This document shows, piece after piece, positions 38,652 to 49,165 of a DNA stretch of 64,000 bases. A model generated the notes under the pieces. That model saw nothing but the letters and a program-made list of their open reading frames with translations, was not told where the DNA came from and made no database searches. Position numbers and translations under genes: made by a program. The stretch lies in assembly GCF_002162035.1 (NCBI RefSeq), contig NZ_CP021138.1, positions 372,001 through 436,000 on the forward strand, given 5' to 3'. The stretch's first letter is position 1, and every line of letters begins with the position of its first letter. Source of the DNA: Sulfuriferula sp. AH1. Its GTDB lineage: Bacteria > Pseudomonadota > Gammaproteobacteria > Burkholderiales > Sulfuriferulaceae.

Positions 38652-39707
38652 ATGACGAAGATGCTATTGCGTTGGTTGAGTGTAATGGGTTTGATATGGC
38701 TCGGATTGTCACAGGCGCAGGCCGAACAGTCCGGCGCCCGGCTTTATGAACGTAACTGCGCGGCTTGTCACGGTGCCGCCGGGACAGGCGGTATCGGCGT
38801 GCCGCTGGCACTGCCGTCGTTTCAGGCGAGCATCAGTGACGATTATATCCGCAAGACCATCCGGGTCGGCCGGCCTGGCCGGGTGATGCCTGCATTCCCC
38901 AACTTGAGCCCGGATGAAGTCGATGCCATCGTGCATTATGTGCGGGCCTGGAATAAAAAGCCGCCGATCGTGTATTCATCCGCACCGATCAAGGGCGATC
39001 CGGCCCATGGCAAGCAGCTGTTCAGCCATTATTGTGCCGCATGTCATGGTGCCAATGCGGAGGGCGGCAAGGGTACTGGCGTCACCTTCTCCCGTCCGCG
39101 CGATCTGCCGATTATGGCGCCGGCGTTGCACAACCCGGGGTTTCTCGCTTCCGCTAGCGATGCGATGATCAAGGCGACCCTGATGAACGGAAGAGAAGGA
39201 ACGCCGATGGTGTCTTTCCTGAAACGCGGGCTGAAGGAAAAGGATATCAATGACCTGGTAAGTTACGTGCGCAGTCTGGAGCGGCAACCGTTGCCGGATA
39301 GTGCCAAGGTGCTGCAGGTGGAGAGTCCGGTCATCGTGCGTGACTCGCCTTATGATCTGAAAACGACGGTGGAGAACGTCAAGCAGGCGGTCAGCAATAA
39401 TAATTTCTTTTACGGCCGGGTGCAGACTCTCGAATACGGGTTTACCTCGCCCGAAAACGAAAATCCGAAGCAGGTGATCGTGTATTTTTGCAATGTCAGC
39501 CTGTTGAATCAGGTATTGGCGATCGATCCGCGGGTGGGTATGTTCCTGCCTTGCCGTATCACCATCTTCGAACAGAATGGCAAGGTGAAGGTGATGTCGG
39601 TCAATCCGAAAGTCCTGAGTGGTTTGTTCAATAACTCCGAGCTCAATCGTCTGTGCGATCAGATGACGCAGAGCTATACCACCATTATGGAGGAGGCGAC
39701 ATTATGA
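38652..39707 (+). CDS. Diheme cytochrome c fused to DUF302
   Basis: A 351-residue exported protein (signal peptide cleavage near SQAQA). Two c-type heme domains follow: CAACH near residues 36-40 (axial Met in RVMPAFP) and CAACH near 128-132 (GTPMVSFL). The C-terminal part from about 230 is a DUF302 domain (VKQAVSNNNFFYGRVQTLEYG). Such electron carrier-DUF302 fusions suggest a periplasmic redox sensing or binding role; no reaction is known. GGGAG better serves the ATG at 38661. The stop overlaps the next DUF302 gene. Confidence 0.82.
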   Translation: MTKMLLRWLSVMGLIWLGLSQAQAEQSGARLYERNCAACHGAAGTGGIGVPLALPSFQASISDDYIRKTIRVGRPGRVMPAFPNLSPDEVDAIVHYVRAWNKKPPIVYSSAPIKGDPAHGKQLFSHYCAACHGANAEGGKGTGVTFSRPRDLPIMAPALHNPGFLASASDAMIKATLMNGREGTPMVSFLKRGLKEKDINDLVSYVRSLERQPLPDSAKVLQVESPVIVRDSPYDLKTTVENVKQAVSNNNFFYGRVQTLEYGFTSPENENPKQVIVYFCNVSLLNQVLAIDPRVGMFLPCRITIFEQNGKVKVMSVNPKVLSGLFNNSELNRLCDQMTQSYTTIMEEATL

Positions 39708-40162
39708 AGAAGATCGTGCAATGGATAGGGCTGGCGGGTTTGCTGTTGTGTCTGGGTCGGCCGGCTATGGCCGAAGGCTTGCTGATGGCGCGTACCGATA
39801 ATCAGTTCCCTGAAGCGATGGCGCTGCTGCAAAGCGCCATTTCCAGCCGCGGTTACAAGATCACGCGCTTGCAGGAAGTCAACGAGAATCTGGCGAAGCG
39901 TGACTTCAAGAGTGATATGTACCGTGTCGTGTATTTCGGCAAATACGAGGAAGTGAAGTCGGTGACGGCGAATTATCCGGAGTTGATCCCCTTCCTGCCG
40001 CTCAATATCACGATATTTGCCGAGGGCGATCAGGCTATTCTGGTTGCCAGTCATCCCAGAATGCTGGAGAGTTTTTTTTCTGATCCAAAACTGAAGCCGT
40101 TATTCGAGCGCTGGGAGGCGGATTTGACAGCCATCATGGATGAAGTGCGGGAATCGAAATGA
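39704..40162 (+). CDS. Stand-alone exported DUF302 protein
   Basis: A 152-residue protein with a signal peptide (cleavage near PAMAEG) and one DUF302-type domain (MALLQSAISSRGYKITRLQEV, LPLNITIFAEGDQAILVASHP). Its ATG lies in the ATGA overlap with the cytochrome-DUF302 gene, so the two are coupled and may form a complex of two related domains. The function of DUF302 is unknown. Confidence 0.78.
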   Translation: MKKIVQWIGLAGLLLCLGRPAMAEGLLMARTDNQFPEAMALLQSAISSRGYKITRLQEVNENLAKRDFKSDMYRVVYFGKYEEVKSVTANYPELIPFLPLNITIFAEGDQAILVASHPRMLESFFSDPKLKPLFERWEADLTAIMDEVRESK

Positions 40163-40187
40163 TATTGCTGTGATGTAGCTTCACACT

Positions 40188-40219
40188 AACGGCGGGGTAA
40201 TGCCCCGCCGTTTCTTTTT
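40188..40219 (+). terminator. Intrinsic terminator after the DUF302 gene
   Basis: A GC-rich 10-bp stem AACGGCGGGG/CCCCGCCGTT (40188-40197 and 40203-40212) with a 5-base loop is followed by TTTCTTTTT. It closes the cytochrome operon and insulates the dcw cluster. Confidence 0.9.
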
Positions 40220-40416
40220 GGCAAGTAAGGCCATGCGTCTGTTTCCTGTCTGGAAAGCGGATATGCAAACGCATTTTGCCGTACTGGCCATGCCGATTTT
40301 CATAGTCTTCATGATGTACTTTCAGTATGTGAGCTATGTGCTTAATTTTGATTGTTTATTAGCATTTGGTAATGCTTGTAAGTCCTTGTAATATCTAAAA
40401 AAACCGCGTTTCTTGC
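40220..40416. other. Intergenic stretch before the mraZ promoter
   Basis: I see no supported gene, RNA or repeat in this part. One short frame exists on the plus strand from 40233, but it lacks a ribosome binding site and its longer form starts inside the terminator. Confidence 0.5.
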
Positions 40417-40445
40417 TTGACCCTCCCATTTTTATTATCTATAGT
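40417..40445 (+). promoter_or_regulatory. Sigma-70 promoter of the dcw cluster (Pmra)
   Basis: TTGACC (40417-40422), a 17-base spacer and TATAGT (40440-40445) form a near-consensus promoter. The expected start is around 40452, inside the MraZ repeats, about 60 bases before mraZ. Confidence 0.8.
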
Positions 40446-40480
40446 GGTGATAAGTGGTAAAAAGTGGTGAAAAGTGGAGA
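40441..40480 (+). promoter_or_regulatory. MraZ operator: four tandem 10-bp repeats
   Basis: Four direct repeats with core AGTGG recur exactly every 10 bases (cores at 40443, 40453, 40463 and 40473). Such spaced GTGG/TGGG-type repeats are the binding sites of MraZ, coded 33 bases downstream. They overlap the -10 box and transcription start, so MraZ should repress its own cluster. Confidence 0.8.
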
Positions 40481-40512
40481 TTTTTCCTTCGCGATTTTGA
40501 TAAAGGCAAGGC

Positions 40513-40959
40513 ATGTTTCGTGGCGTGACGACACTCAGTTTGGATACCAAAGGGCGGCTAGCCGTGCCGTCGCGGTATCGTGACGTGCTGTCGGCGCAAG
40601 GGGACGGGCGTGTCGTCGTCACCGCAGATCCCAGCAAATGCCTGTTGTTGTTCCCGTTGCTGGAGTGGGAGCCGATCGAGAAAAAACTCAATAGTCTATC
40701 CAGTTTTAATCCGCAGACCCGAAGTTTGCAGCGTTTGCTGGTAGGTAATGCGGCAGACCTGGAGCTGGATACGACTGGCCGTATCCTGTTGCCGGCCATG
40801 CTGCGTGAATTTGCGGCGCTGGAAAAAAGCGTGGTGCTGGTCGGTCAGGGTGCAAAGTTTGAATTATGGAATGAGTCGCGCTGGCAAGAGCAGATGGATC
40901 TGGCGTTAACGTTCAAAGATGGCGATATGCCTGATGAACTGGCAGGGTTTTCGTTGTGA
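40513..40959 (+). CDS. mraZ: Transcriptional regulator MraZ
   Basis: MraZ is an AbrB-fold DNA-binding protein, forming ring oligomers, that controls the division and cell-wall cluster. The 148-residue product has two AbrB-like halves: [22 protein letters not shown] at the N-terminus and [22 protein letters not shown] near 80-100. The DxKGR and DxTGR motifs contact DNA. It follows four operator repeats and overlaps rsmH by four bases. Confidence 0.96.
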   Translation: MFRGVTTLSLDTKGRLAVPSRYRDVLSAQGDGRVVVTADPSKCLLLFPLLEWEPIEKKLNSLSSFNPQTRSLQRLLVGNAADLELDTTGRILLPAMLREFAALEKSVVLVGQGAKFELWNESRWQEQMDLALTFKDGDMPDELAGFSL

Positions 40960-41882
40960 GCGAGAGCTTGCAGCATGAGACGGTACTGCTCGAGGCGGCT
41001 GTTGCAGCACTGAATATTCAGCCGGATGGCCTCTATATCGACGCGACTTTTGGCCGGGGCGGGCATAGCCGGCACATTCTGGCGCAGTTAAGTGAACGTG
41101 GGCGGCTGTTTGCCTTCGATAAGGATCCGATGGCGATAGCGGCCGGGAAGGGGTTGGCCGATACGCGTTTTACCCTGATACACAGCGGCTTTGAGCATGT
41201 GGCCGAGGAAATGGCGCAGCGCGGGATCACGCAGGTGAATGGCGTGCTGATGGATTTGGGGGTGTCGTCGCCACAACTGGATGACGCGACAAGGGGGTTC
41301 AGTTTCCGTTTCGATGCGCCGCTGGATATGCGGATGGATACTACGCGCGGACAAACGGCGGCGGAATGGCTGGCGCAGGTCGGTGAAACAGAATTAAAAG
41401 AGGTCATTAGTCAATATGGTGAAGAGCGGTATGCTAGGGCGATTGCAAGAGCGGTTGTGGCGCAAAGAGCAATTGCGCCGCTCACAACCACAAAACATCT
41501 GGCGCAACTCGTCGCGTCCGTCGTCCCTGCCCGTGAGCCTGGGCAGAACCCGGCGACCCGCACCTTTCAGGCTATACGGATTTACCTCAACCGTGAACTT
41601 GAGGAGCTGTCGCTAGCATTGCCGCGATGTGCCGCTTTGCTGGTTTCCGGCGGCCGGCTGGTGGTGATCAGTTTCCATTCGCTGGAAGATCGCATCGTCA
41701 AGCGGTTCATGCGCGAATGGTCAAGTCCGCCGGTATTGCCGGCACGCTTGCCGATCCGTGCAGCGGATATTCCGGCCGCCAAAATGCGGTTGGTCGGGCG
41801 TGCGATCCGGCCTGACGCCGATGAGGTCGCTGCCAATCCGCGGGCGCGCAGTGCAGTGATGCGCGTGATGGAAGCGCTATGA
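40956..41882 (+). CDS. rsmH: 16S rRNA (cytosine1402-N4)-methyltransferase
   Basis: RsmH (MraW) methylates C1402 in the ribosomal P site. The 308-residue product has [36 protein letters not shown] at its start (read as several motifs), the SAM loop [31 protein letters not shown], and the C-terminal [18 protein letters not shown]. The GTG start overlaps mraZ. Confidence 0.97.
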   Translation: MSESLQHETVLLEAAVAALNIQPDGLYIDATFGRGGHSRHILAQLSERGRLFAFDKDPMAIAAGKGLADTRFTLIHSGFEHVAEEMAQRGITQVNGVLMDLGVSSPQLDDATRGFSFRFDAPLDMRMDTTRGQTAAEWLAQVGETELKEVISQYGEERYARAIARAVVAQRAIAPLTTTKHLAQLVASVVPAREPGQNPATRTFQAIRIYLNRELEELSLALPRCAALLVSGGRLVVISFHSLEDRIVKRFMREWSSPPVLPARLPIRAADIPAAKMRLVGRAIRPDADEVAANPRARSAVMRVMEAL

Positions 41883-42163
41883 GTCGTGGCCATTTGTTCC
41901 TGCTGTTTGTGGTGGTGATGTGTGCGTTGGGTGTGGTGACGAGTCAGCACCGGGCGCGCAAGGCTTTTGTCGAGCTGGAGCAGGCGCAGACCCGCCAGCA
42001 TCAGCTGGAGGTGGAATGGGGGCAGTTGCAGCTGGAGCAAAGCACCTGGGCGATGCATGCCCGTGTGGAAAAGATTGCGACGGAAAACTTGCAGATGCAG
42101 CTGCCTGATCCGGCTCATATGCGGGTCGTTTTCCTCGGGAAAGCGCCTGAGGTGCGGCCGTGA
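41879..42163 (+). CDS. ftsL: Cell division protein FtsL
   Basis: A 94-residue bitopic inner-membrane protein of the FtsQLB complex that activates septal synthesis. One membrane segment at the N-terminus ([17 protein letters not shown], about 5-21) is followed by a coiled coil ([20 protein letters not shown]). Its place between rsmH and ftsI and its overlaps at both ends (ATGA, GTGA) confirm it despite low conservation. Confidence 0.9.
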   Translation: MSRGHLFLLFVVVMCALGVVTSQHRARKAFVELEQAQTRQHQLEVEWGQLQLEQSTWAMHARVEKIATENLQMQLPDPAHMRVVFLGKAPEVRP

Positions 42164-43905
42164 GCCGTATTGCAGCACGTCCGGTCAGCCATTTGCTGGA
42201 GTTGCATTTGCAGCAATGGCGGGGACGGCTGGTGTTGGGTCTGATTTTATTGTGGTTGCTGGTATTGGCAGGGCGCGCCGTGTATTTACAGGGTTTACAT
42301 CATGATTTCTTGCAACGCAAAGGCGACGCGCTAGCCAGTCGCGTGGTCGAGTTGCCTGCGCATCGCGGCATGATTGCCGATCGTAATGGCGAGCCGCTGG
42401 CAATCAGCACGCCGGTAGAGTCGTTGTGGGCCAATCCGTCTGCGGTGGAAATCAGCGCCAGCCAATTGAAGAAGCTGGCGTCGGTATTGCAGATGCCGGT
42501 ATCGGAACTGCAAGCCAAGCTGGCGCAAAAAGACCGCGAATTCATTTACCTGAAGCGCCGTTTGCCGCCTGATCAGGCGGAGTCGGTCGCCAAGCTCGGC
42601 ATTGCCGGAATGTCCTTGCAGCGCGAATACCGCCGTTACTATCCGGCAGGAGAAGTCGCAGCGCACTTGCTGGGTTTTACCAATATTGATGATAACGGCC
42701 AGGAAGGCATGGAATTGGCCTATCAAAGCTGGCTGGCAGGCATCCCGGGAAGCCGGCGCGTGCTGAAAGATCGCAAGGGTAATGTATTTGAGGACGTGGA
42801 AGGGATACTGAGTCCCAAGCCCGGGCACGACCTGGTGCTGTCGATAGATATGCGCCTGCAATATCTTGCCTACCGCGAACTGCAGGCAGGCGTGCTGGCC
42901 AACAAGGCCAAGGCGGGCGCCATCGTGGTGTTGAATGCGAAGACCGGCGAGATTCTGGCATTGGCCAATGTGCCGTCATTTAATCCGAATAACCGCGAGG
43001 GTGTGAAGCCGTGGCAAATGCGTAATCATGCCGTGACTGACGAATATGAGCCTGGCTCAACCTTGAAACCATTTACTGTGGCTGCGGCAATGGATACGGG
43101 CAAGTATCGCCCCGACACCCTGATCGATACCGGCAACGGCAGCTTGCAAATGGGTACCAAGACTATCCATGATGCGCATCCGCACGGCATGCTGACAGTC
43201 TCGCAAGTGATCCAGAAATCCAGCAACGTCGGCGCATCGAAAATGGCGTTGTCGATGACGCCCGAATACATGTGGACGGCATTGCACAAAGCCGGTTTCG
43301 GCACAGTGCCGCAGGTCGGTTTCCCCGGCGCTGCATCGGGCAGCTTGCGTCCCTATCAGCGTTGGCGTCCGATAGAGCAGGCGACCATGTCCTACGGTAA
43401 CGGCATATCAGTGAGCTTGCTGCAGCTGGCGCGCGCCTATACGGTGTTTACCAATCATGGCGTGATGAAGCCGGTCACCATGCTCAAACAGACCGAACCG
43501 AGCACCGCCGGCGTGCGCGTGTTCAGTGCACAAAGTGCCGATGCATTGACCCCGATGCTGGAAAGCGTGATCACACCGGAAGGCACCGCGCCGCAGGCTG
43601 CGCTGGAAGGCTACCGCGTGGCAGGTAAAACCGGAACTGCGCACAAACCGGATCGTGGCGGATATTCTTCGGACAAATACATTGCCTCGTTCATCGGTTT
43701 TGCGCCGGCCAGTAATCCGCGCCTGATCATTGCGGTGATGATCGATGAGCCTTCAGCCGGACAATATTACGGCGGTACAGTGTCGGCGCCGGTATTCAAA
43801 AAAGTCATGGAAAGCGCATTGCGAATGCTGGATGTGGCACCCGACAAGCCCATAGAGCACCAACCGTTGCCCACCACGGTGGTGGGCGAGGATGAGACAA
43901 CATGA
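42160..43905 (+). CDS. ftsI: Septal peptidoglycan transpeptidase FtsI (PBP3)
   Basis: A 581-residue class B penicillin-binding protein. One N-terminal membrane segment (LVLGLILLWLLVLAGRAVYL), the pedestal domain with HRGMIADRNGEPLA, then the transpeptidase domain: active-site STLK near residue 300, KSSN near 353 and KTGT near 490. It cross-links septal wall with the FtsW glycosyltransferase. The GTG start overlaps ftsL. Confidence 0.97.
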   Translation: MSRIAARPVSHLLELHLQQWRGRLVLGLILLWLLVLAGRAVYLQGLHHDFLQRKGDALASRVVELPAHRGMIADRNGEPLAISTPVESLWANPSAVEISASQLKKLASVLQMPVSELQAKLAQKDREFIYLKRRLPPDQAESVAKLGIAGMSLQREYRRYYPAGEVAAHLLGFTNIDDNGQEGMELAYQSWLAGIPGSRRVLKDRKGNVFEDVEGILSPKPGHDLVLSIDMRLQYLAYRELQAGVLANKAKAGAIVVLNAKTGEILALANVPSFNPNNREGVKPWQMRNHAVTDEYEPGSTLKPFTVAAAMDTGKYRPDTLIDTGNGSLQMGTKTIHDAHPHGMLTVSQVIQKSSNVGASKMALSMTPEYMWTALHKAGFGTVPQVGFPGAASGSLRPYQRWRPIEQATMSYGNGISVSLLQLARAYTVFTNHGVMKPVTMLKQTEPSTAGVRVFSAQSADALTPMLESVITPEGTAPQAALEGYRVAGKTGTAHKPDRGGYSSDKYIASFIGFAPASNPRLIIAVMIDEPSAGQYYGGTVSAPVFKKVMESALRMLDVAPDKPIEHQPLPTTVVGEDETT

Positions 43906-45374
43906 GCCGCACCGCCAATCATAACCATAATGCCGCCGAAATCCTGGCGGCTTTGCTGCGTCAAGGCATCGCGCTAAGCGGATTGACAGCGGACAGCCGG
44001 CAGGTCAGACCAGGCATGGCATTTGCCGCATACCCTGGAGAAGCGGGTGATGGTAGGCGTTATATCGCAGCGGCGATTGCCGCGGGCGCTGCGGCGATAT
44101 TGTGGGAGCAGGCGGGTTTCGTATGGCCTGCGGAATTCGGCCGTGTGCTGAATATCCCGGTAACGGATTTGAAAGACAAAGTCGGTGAAATCGCGGCACA
44201 AGTATATGGTGATCCGTCGCGCGATCTATGGGTCATAGGCGTTACCGGAACCAATGGCAAGACCTCGTGCACTCAGTGGCTGGCTCAGGCCTTGTCGGCA
44301 CTTGCCCGCAAGACGGCCGTCATCGGTACGCTGGGTAACGGCTTTCCACCTGATCTGGACTATACCGGCAATACCACGCCGGATGCGGCAGTGCTGCAAG
44401 CGGCATTGGCGGAATATCGTGCAGCAGGTGCGGTCGGGGTGGCGATGGAAGTGTCGTCGCATGGGCTGGATCAGGGCCGGGTCAATGGCGTGCAGTTCGA
44501 TGTGGCGGTGCTGACCAATCTGACGCGCGACCATCTGGATTATCACGGCGATATGGCGAGTTACGCCGCAGCCAAAGCGCATTTGTTTGCGTGGCCGGAT
44601 CTGCACTACGCGGTGCTGAATCTCGATGACGAATTCGGTCGCGAGCTGGCGTCGAAACATCAGCATGGCCCGGTGCAGGTGGTCGGTTATGGTTTCGAAC
44701 GCGGCAACGTACGCGGCAGCCGCCTGCAATTGTCTCCCGCCGGATTGGCAATGACAGTGGAAAGCGATTGGGGTCGTGCCGCACTGCATTCTCCCCTGCT
44801 GGGCCGTTTTAACGCGCACAACCTGCTGGCGAGTCTTGCTGCCCTGCTGGTGAGCGGGGTCGGTCTCGACGATGCGGTTGCCGCATTGTCTGCGGTCAGC
44901 GCGGTTGCCGGGCGCATGCAGGCGATAGGCGGCAACGGACAGCCGCTGGTGGTGGTTGATTATGCGCATACGCCGGATGCGCTGGAAAAAGTACTGTCGA
45001 GTCTGCGTGAGCTGAATCCGGCAGGGCAGGTATGGTGCGTGTTCGGTTGCGGTGGTGAGCGCGATGCCGGCAAGCGTCCGCTGATGGGTACGATCGCCAT
45101 GCGTCTGGCCGACCGGGCGGTGGTGACTTCGGATAACCCGCGCAGCGAAGATCCGCAAGCGATTATTGCCGCGATACGCGCAGGAATGAATGGAAATGAA
45201 ATGGTAGCAGCCGATCGGGCGCAGGCCATCGCCGGGGCCATAAAGCAGGCACAGGCAGGCGATGTGGTATTGATAGCCGGCAAAGGGCATGAGGATTATC
45301 AGGAAATAGCGGGTGTCAAATACCCATTCAGCGATCTGTCGGTCGCCCGGCAAGCCCTGGAGGTGCGCGCATGA
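43902..45374 (+). CDS. murE: UDP-MurNAc-tripeptide synthetase (meso-DAP adding)
   Basis: MurE adds meso-diaminopimelate to UDP-MurNAc-L-Ala-D-Glu. The 490-residue ligase has the ATP loop GVTGTNGKTS near residue 112, EVSSHGLDQGRVNG, TRDHLDYHG, the DAP-selecting motif DNPRSEDP near 408, and AGKGHEDYQ near the end. The DNPR motif shows DAP rather than lysine in the wall. Overlaps ftsI and murF. Confidence 0.97.
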   Translation: MSRTANHNHNAAEILAALLRQGIALSGLTADSRQVRPGMAFAAYPGEAGDGRRYIAAAIAAGAAAILWEQAGFVWPAEFGRVLNIPVTDLKDKVGEIAAQVYGDPSRDLWVIGVTGTNGKTSCTQWLAQALSALARKTAVIGTLGNGFPPDLDYTGNTTPDAAVLQAALAEYRAAGAVGVAMEVSSHGLDQGRVNGVQFDVAVLTNLTRDHLDYHGDMASYAAAKAHLFAWPDLHYAVLNLDDEFGRELASKHQHGPVQVVGYGFERGNVRGSRLQLSPAGLAMTVESDWGRAALHSPLLGRFNAHNLLASLAALLVSGVGLDDAVAALSAVSAVAGRMQAIGGNGQPLVVVDYAHTPDALEKVLSSLRELNPAGQVWCVFGCGGERDAGKRPLMGTIAMRLADRAVVTSDNPRSEDPQAIIAAIRAGMNGNEMVAADRAQAIAGAIKQAQAGDVVLIAGKGHEDYQEIAGVKYPFSDLSVARQALEVRA

Positions 45375-46723
45375 ACATGATGACCATCGCCACAGCGGCC
45401 CAGGCGCTCGGCGCACAGGTACGCGGTACTGCGACGTTTGCCCGTGTAACGACCGATAGCCGGCAGATACAGCCCGGCGACCTGTTCGTGGCGTTGCGCG
45501 GCGAAAAATTCGACGGTCACCAGTTTGCGCAGGCCGCGCTGGATGCCGGTGCCGCCGCCGTGATGCTGGATGAGCAGGGTGCGGCAGATATCTCTCCCGC
45601 GCTGGTGGTTGCCGACACACGCCTGGCTTTGGGCTGGCTTGCGGCCTATTGGCGGCGCCAGATGCCGGCACGCATAGTCGGTGTGACCGGCAGCAGCGGC
45701 AAGACGTCAGTCAAGGAAATGCTGGCGGCGATATTGCGTGCGGCAGTCGGCGAGGATGCGGTCCTGGCGACGCAGGGCAATTTCAATAACGATATCGGTA
45801 TGCCATTGACGCTGCTGCGCTTGCGCAGCGGACATCAGTACGGCGTAATCGAGATGGGCATGAATCGGGCGGGCGAGATCGATTATCTGACCCGGCTGGC
45901 GCAACCCGATGTGGCCTTGATTAACAATGCGGGTACGGCCCACATCGGCATGCTGGGTTCGGTGGCTGCGATCGCCGCGGCTAAAGGCGAGATACTGGCG
46001 GGTCTGCCTGCTCAGGGTATCGTGGTCATCAACGCTGACGATGAGTTCGCACCGTTATGGCGGCAGTCAGCCGGCACGCATACCGTGATGGATTTCGGTT
46101 TGCGGCATGCACAGGCAGTACGCGGCAGCTATGTGGCATATGCGGACTATAACGATATGCAGATCAGCGCCCAGAATATGCAATTGGCGGTACGCTTGCC
46201 GGTGCCGGGCGAACACAACGTCATGAATGCATTGGCGGCTACGGCGGCCGCATTGGCTTTGGGGATCAGCGGCGCAGCGATTGTGGCCGGACTGCAGGGT
46301 TACAAGGGCGTGTATGGCCGCCTGCAACGCAAACAGGCGATTAATGGCGCTGTCCTGATTGACGACAGCTATAACGCCAACCCCGATTCCACCAAGGCAG
46401 CCATACAGGTGCTGGCGGCAGCGTCCGGTACTCGTTTGCTGGTGCTGGGCGATATGGGAGAGCTGGGTGCTGATGCAGCGGAGATGCATGCCGAAATCGG
46501 CAAGCTGGCCAAGTGCGCCCGGATAGACGGTTTGTTTGCCCTTGGGGAATTGAGCCGGCATGCAGTAGCCGCCTTCGGTAACGGAGCCCGGCATTTTAAT
46601 AACGCAGAAGAACTGACAGCTACCCTGTTGCCGCAATTGGCAGCCGAGGTGACGGTGTTGGTCAAGGGGTCGCGTTTCATGCAGATGGAACGCGTGGTTA
46701 AAGCTTTAGAGGAGGAAGCCTGA
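45371..46723 (+). CDS. murF: UDP-MurNAc-tripeptide D-Ala-D-Ala ligase
   Basis: MurF attaches the D-Ala-D-Ala made by Ddl. The 450-residue enzyme has the ATP loop [50 protein letters not shown] and [10 protein letters not shown]. The N-terminal Mur ligase domain carries [20 protein letters not shown]. It overlaps murE, and its TGA shares a base with the mraY ATG. Confidence 0.97.
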   Translation: MNMMTIATAAQALGAQVRGTATFARVTTDSRQIQPGDLFVALRGEKFDGHQFAQAALDAGAAAVMLDEQGAADISPALVVADTRLALGWLAAYWRRQMPARIVGVTGSSGKTSVKEMLAAILRAAVGEDAVLATQGNFNNDIGMPLTLLRLRSGHQYGVIEMGMNRAGEIDYLTRLAQPDVALINNAGTAHIGMLGSVAAIAAAKGEILAGLPAQGIVVINADDEFAPLWRQSAGTHTVMDFGLRHAQAVRGSYVAYADYNDMQISAQNMQLAVRLPVPGEHNVMNALAATAAALALGISGAAIVAGLQGYKGVYGRLQRKQAINGAVLIDDSYNANPDSTKAAIQVLAAASGTRLLVLGDMGELGADAAEMHAEIGKLAKCARIDGLFALGELSRHAVAAFGNGARHFNNAEELTATLLPQLAAEVTVLVKGSRFMQMERVVKALEEEA

Positions 46724-47808
46724 TGTTGCTATGGCTATTTCAACACCTGGCGTCTGACGTGCGCGCATTCAACGTCTTCAATTACATTACCTTGCGCGCT
46801 GTGCTGGCAACGCTGACTTCGCTCACCATCTCGTTCATGGTCGGTCCTTATGTGATACGTAAGCTGACTTCGATGAAAATGGGCCAGTCGGTGCGTGATG
46901 ACGGTCCGCAAACGCATCTGGTGAAAGCCGGCACGCCAACCATGGGCGGCGCGCTGATCCTGGTATCCATTGCGATCTCCACCTTGTTGTGGGGCGATCT
47001 GGAGAACCGCTATGTATGGGTCGTGCTGCTGACCACACTCGGCTTTGGCGTAGTGGGCTGGGTCGATGACTATCGCAAGGTGGTATATCGCAATCCGAAA
47101 GGATTGTCGGCAAAAGCCAAATATTTCTGGCAATCGGTGTTCGGCCTCGGCGCTGCATTGTTCATCGCGTATTCCACCGCGCTTCCGGCACAAACCGAGC
47201 TGATCGTGCCGTTTTTCAAGCACGTTGCCATTCCGCTGGGCACGATAGGTTTTGTGATACTGACATATTTCGTTATCGTCGGCTCCAGCAACGCCGTCAA
47301 TCTGACCGATGGTCTGGACGGGCTGGCGATCATGCCCACGGTCATGGTGGCATCTGCGTTGGCAGTATTCGCTTACGTCGCCGGGCATGCGGTGTTTTCT
47401 AAATATCTGGGCATCCCGCACATCCCCGGGGCAGGCGAGCTGGTGGTGTTCTGCGCTTCCATCGTCGGCGCCGGTCTGGCATTCCTGTGGTTCAACGCCT
47501 ATCCGGCGGAAGTGTTCATGGGCGACGTCGGTGCGCTGGCGCTGGGCGCAGCACTGGGTGTGGTGGCGGTGATCGTGCGCCAGGAAATCGTGCTGTTCGT
47601 GATGGGCGGGGTATTCGTGGTGGAAACGCTGTCGGTGATGATACAGGTGGCTTCGTTCAAGATGACCGGCAAACGCGTATTCCGCATGGCGCCACTGCAT
47701 CACCACTACGAATTGAAGGGCTGGAAGGAAACGCAGGTCGTGGTGCGATTCTGGATTATCACCATGATGCTGGTGCTGATTGGTTTATCAACATTGAAAA
47801 TACGGTAA
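46723..47808 (+). CDS. mraY: Phospho-MurNAc-pentapeptide transferase
   Basis: MraY makes lipid I from UDP-MurNAc-pentapeptide and undecaprenyl phosphate. The 361-residue protein has about ten membrane segments; catalytic motifs are DDYRK (near residue 116), [10 protein letters not shown] (near 190) and [11 protein letters not shown] with the third aspartate (near 265), followed by [14 protein letters not shown]. Located between murF and murD in standard order. Confidence 0.97.
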   Translation: MLLWLFQHLASDVRAFNVFNYITLRAVLATLTSLTISFMVGPYVIRKLTSMKMGQSVRDDGPQTHLVKAGTPTMGGALILVSIAISTLLWGDLENRYVWVVLLTTLGFGVVGWVDDYRKVVYRNPKGLSAKAKYFWQSVFGLGAALFIAYSTALPAQTELIVPFFKHVAIPLGTIGFVILTYFVIVGSSNAVNLTDGLDGLAIMPTVMVASALAVFAYVAGHAVFSKYLGIPHIPGAGELVVFCASIVGAGLAFLWFNAYPAEVFMGDVGALALGAALGVVAVIVRQEIVLFVMGGVFVVETLSVMIQVASFKMTGKRVFRMAPLHHHYELKGWKETQVVVRFWIITMMLVLIGLSTLKIR

Positions 47809-47818
47809 AGCGATAGCA

Positions 47819-49165
47819 ATGAACTGGTACGGGCAACATATCCTGATTCTTGGACTGGGTAACAGCGGTCTGGCAGCAGCGCGGTGGTTGGCGCGCCGCG
47901 GTGCCGATCTGCGCGTCGCCGATACCAGCACTGTCCCCGTCAATTTGCCGCGTTTGCAACAAGCGCTGCCGGAAGTTGCCGTGACTACGGGTGAATTCGT
48001 CGAAGCGGATTTTCTGTGGGCCGACCGCATCATCATCAGCCCGGGCGTGCCGTTGGCACATGACCTGATCCAGGCGGCAATGCGCCGTGGCATCGCCGTA
48101 TGGGGCGACGTGGAATTGTTTGCGCAGGCTTTGCCGCCTATGGTCAGAGTGATTGCGATCACCGGTTCGAACGGCAAGAGCACTGTGACCAGCATGGTGG
48201 CCGCCATGTGCAGCGCCGCGGGCAAAAAGACGGTGATGGCAGGCAACATCGGATTGCCGGTGCTGGACGCGCTGGATGATTACCCTGAAACCGAGGTATT
48301 CGTGCTGGAATTGTCGAGTTTTCAGCTGGAAACCACCTATACCCTGAATCCGGTCGCCGCTACGGTACTGAATATCAGCGAAGATCATCTCGACCGCTAT
48401 GCGAGTCTGGATGCCTATGCGGCAACCAAGGCGCGTATTTTCGAAGTTGGTGGCGTGCAGGTGCTCAACCGCGACGATGCGCGCAGCATGGCCATGGCGC
48501 GGCAGGATCGCGGCGTACTGACCTTCGGTCTGAATACAAGCGAAAGCGATCAGGATTTTGGCGTATGTGACGGCTATCTGTGTCGCGGCAAACACAAATT
48601 GATGCCGGTCAGCGAATTGCCGCTGGCGGGTCTGCATAATGCAGCGAATGCATTGGCGGCACTGGCGTTATGTCAGGCCATGGGATTGCCGGAGGCGCCG
48701 TTGCTCGGCGCGCTGCGCCAGTTCAGGGGATTGCCGCATCGTGTGGAGTGGGTGGCGACGGTAGCTGGGATCAGTTTCTACGACGATTCCAAAGGCACCA
48801 ACGTCGGTGCGACCGAAGCGGCCTTGAAGGGCATGGATAAGCCGGTGGTACTGATCGTCGGCGGCGATGGCAAAGGCCAGGATTTTACGCCATTGGCGGC
48901 AGCGGTCAGGCAGTCTGTGCGCGCAGTGATACAGATCGGTCGCGATGGTGATCTGATCGCCGCTGCGATTGCTCCGGCAGAAGTACCCATATTGCGCGCC
49001 GAGAGCATGTCGCAGGCAGTGGAGCTGGCCTATGCACAGGCGCAGCCGGGCGATGCGGTGCTGCTGTCGCCAGCTTGCGCCAGTTTCGACATGTTCAAGA
49101 ATTACGCGCACCGGGCTGAGGTGTTTATTGCAGCGGTGAAGTTGATTGAGCGAGGTGCGGCATGA
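47819..49165 (+). CDS. murD: UDP-MurNAc-L-alanine:D-glutamate ligase
   Basis: MurD adds D-glutamate. 448 residues, with [20 protein letters not shown] at the N-terminal UDP-binding domain, ATP loop [13 protein letters not shown] near residue 113, [18 protein letters not shown], and [13 protein letters not shown]. The start comes 10 bases after mraY with a weak ribosome binding site; the stop overlaps ftsW. Confidence 0.97.
   Translation: MNWYGQHILILGLGNSGLAAARWLARRGADLRVADTSTVPVNLPRLQQALPEVAVTTGEFVEADFLWADRIIISPGVPLAHDLIQAAMRRGIAVWGDVELFAQALPPMVRVIAITGSNGKSTVTSMVAAMCSAAGKKTVMAGNIGLPVLDALDDYPETEVFVLELSSFQLETTYTLNPVAATVLNISEDHLDRYASLDAYAATKARIFEVGGVQVLNRDDARSMAMARQDRGVLTFGLNTSESDQDFGVCDGYLCRGKHKLMPVSELPLAGLHNAANALAALALCQAMGLPEAPLLGALRQFRGLPHRVEWVATVAGISFYDDSKGTNVGATEAALKGMDKPVVLIVGGDGKGQDFTPLAAAVRQSVRAVIQIGRDGDLIAAAIAPAEVPILRAESMSQAVELAYAQAQPGDAVLLSPACASFDMFKNYAHRAEVFIAAVKLIERGAA

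Noticed and set aside
40200-40391. Short plus-strand reading frame before mraZ
   Set aside because: It begins inside the intrinsic terminator stem, has no ribosome binding site and no recognisable sequence.
40441-40480. Tandem repeats as a CRISPR array
   Set aside because: Units are 10 bases without spacers; position and core fit MraZ sites.
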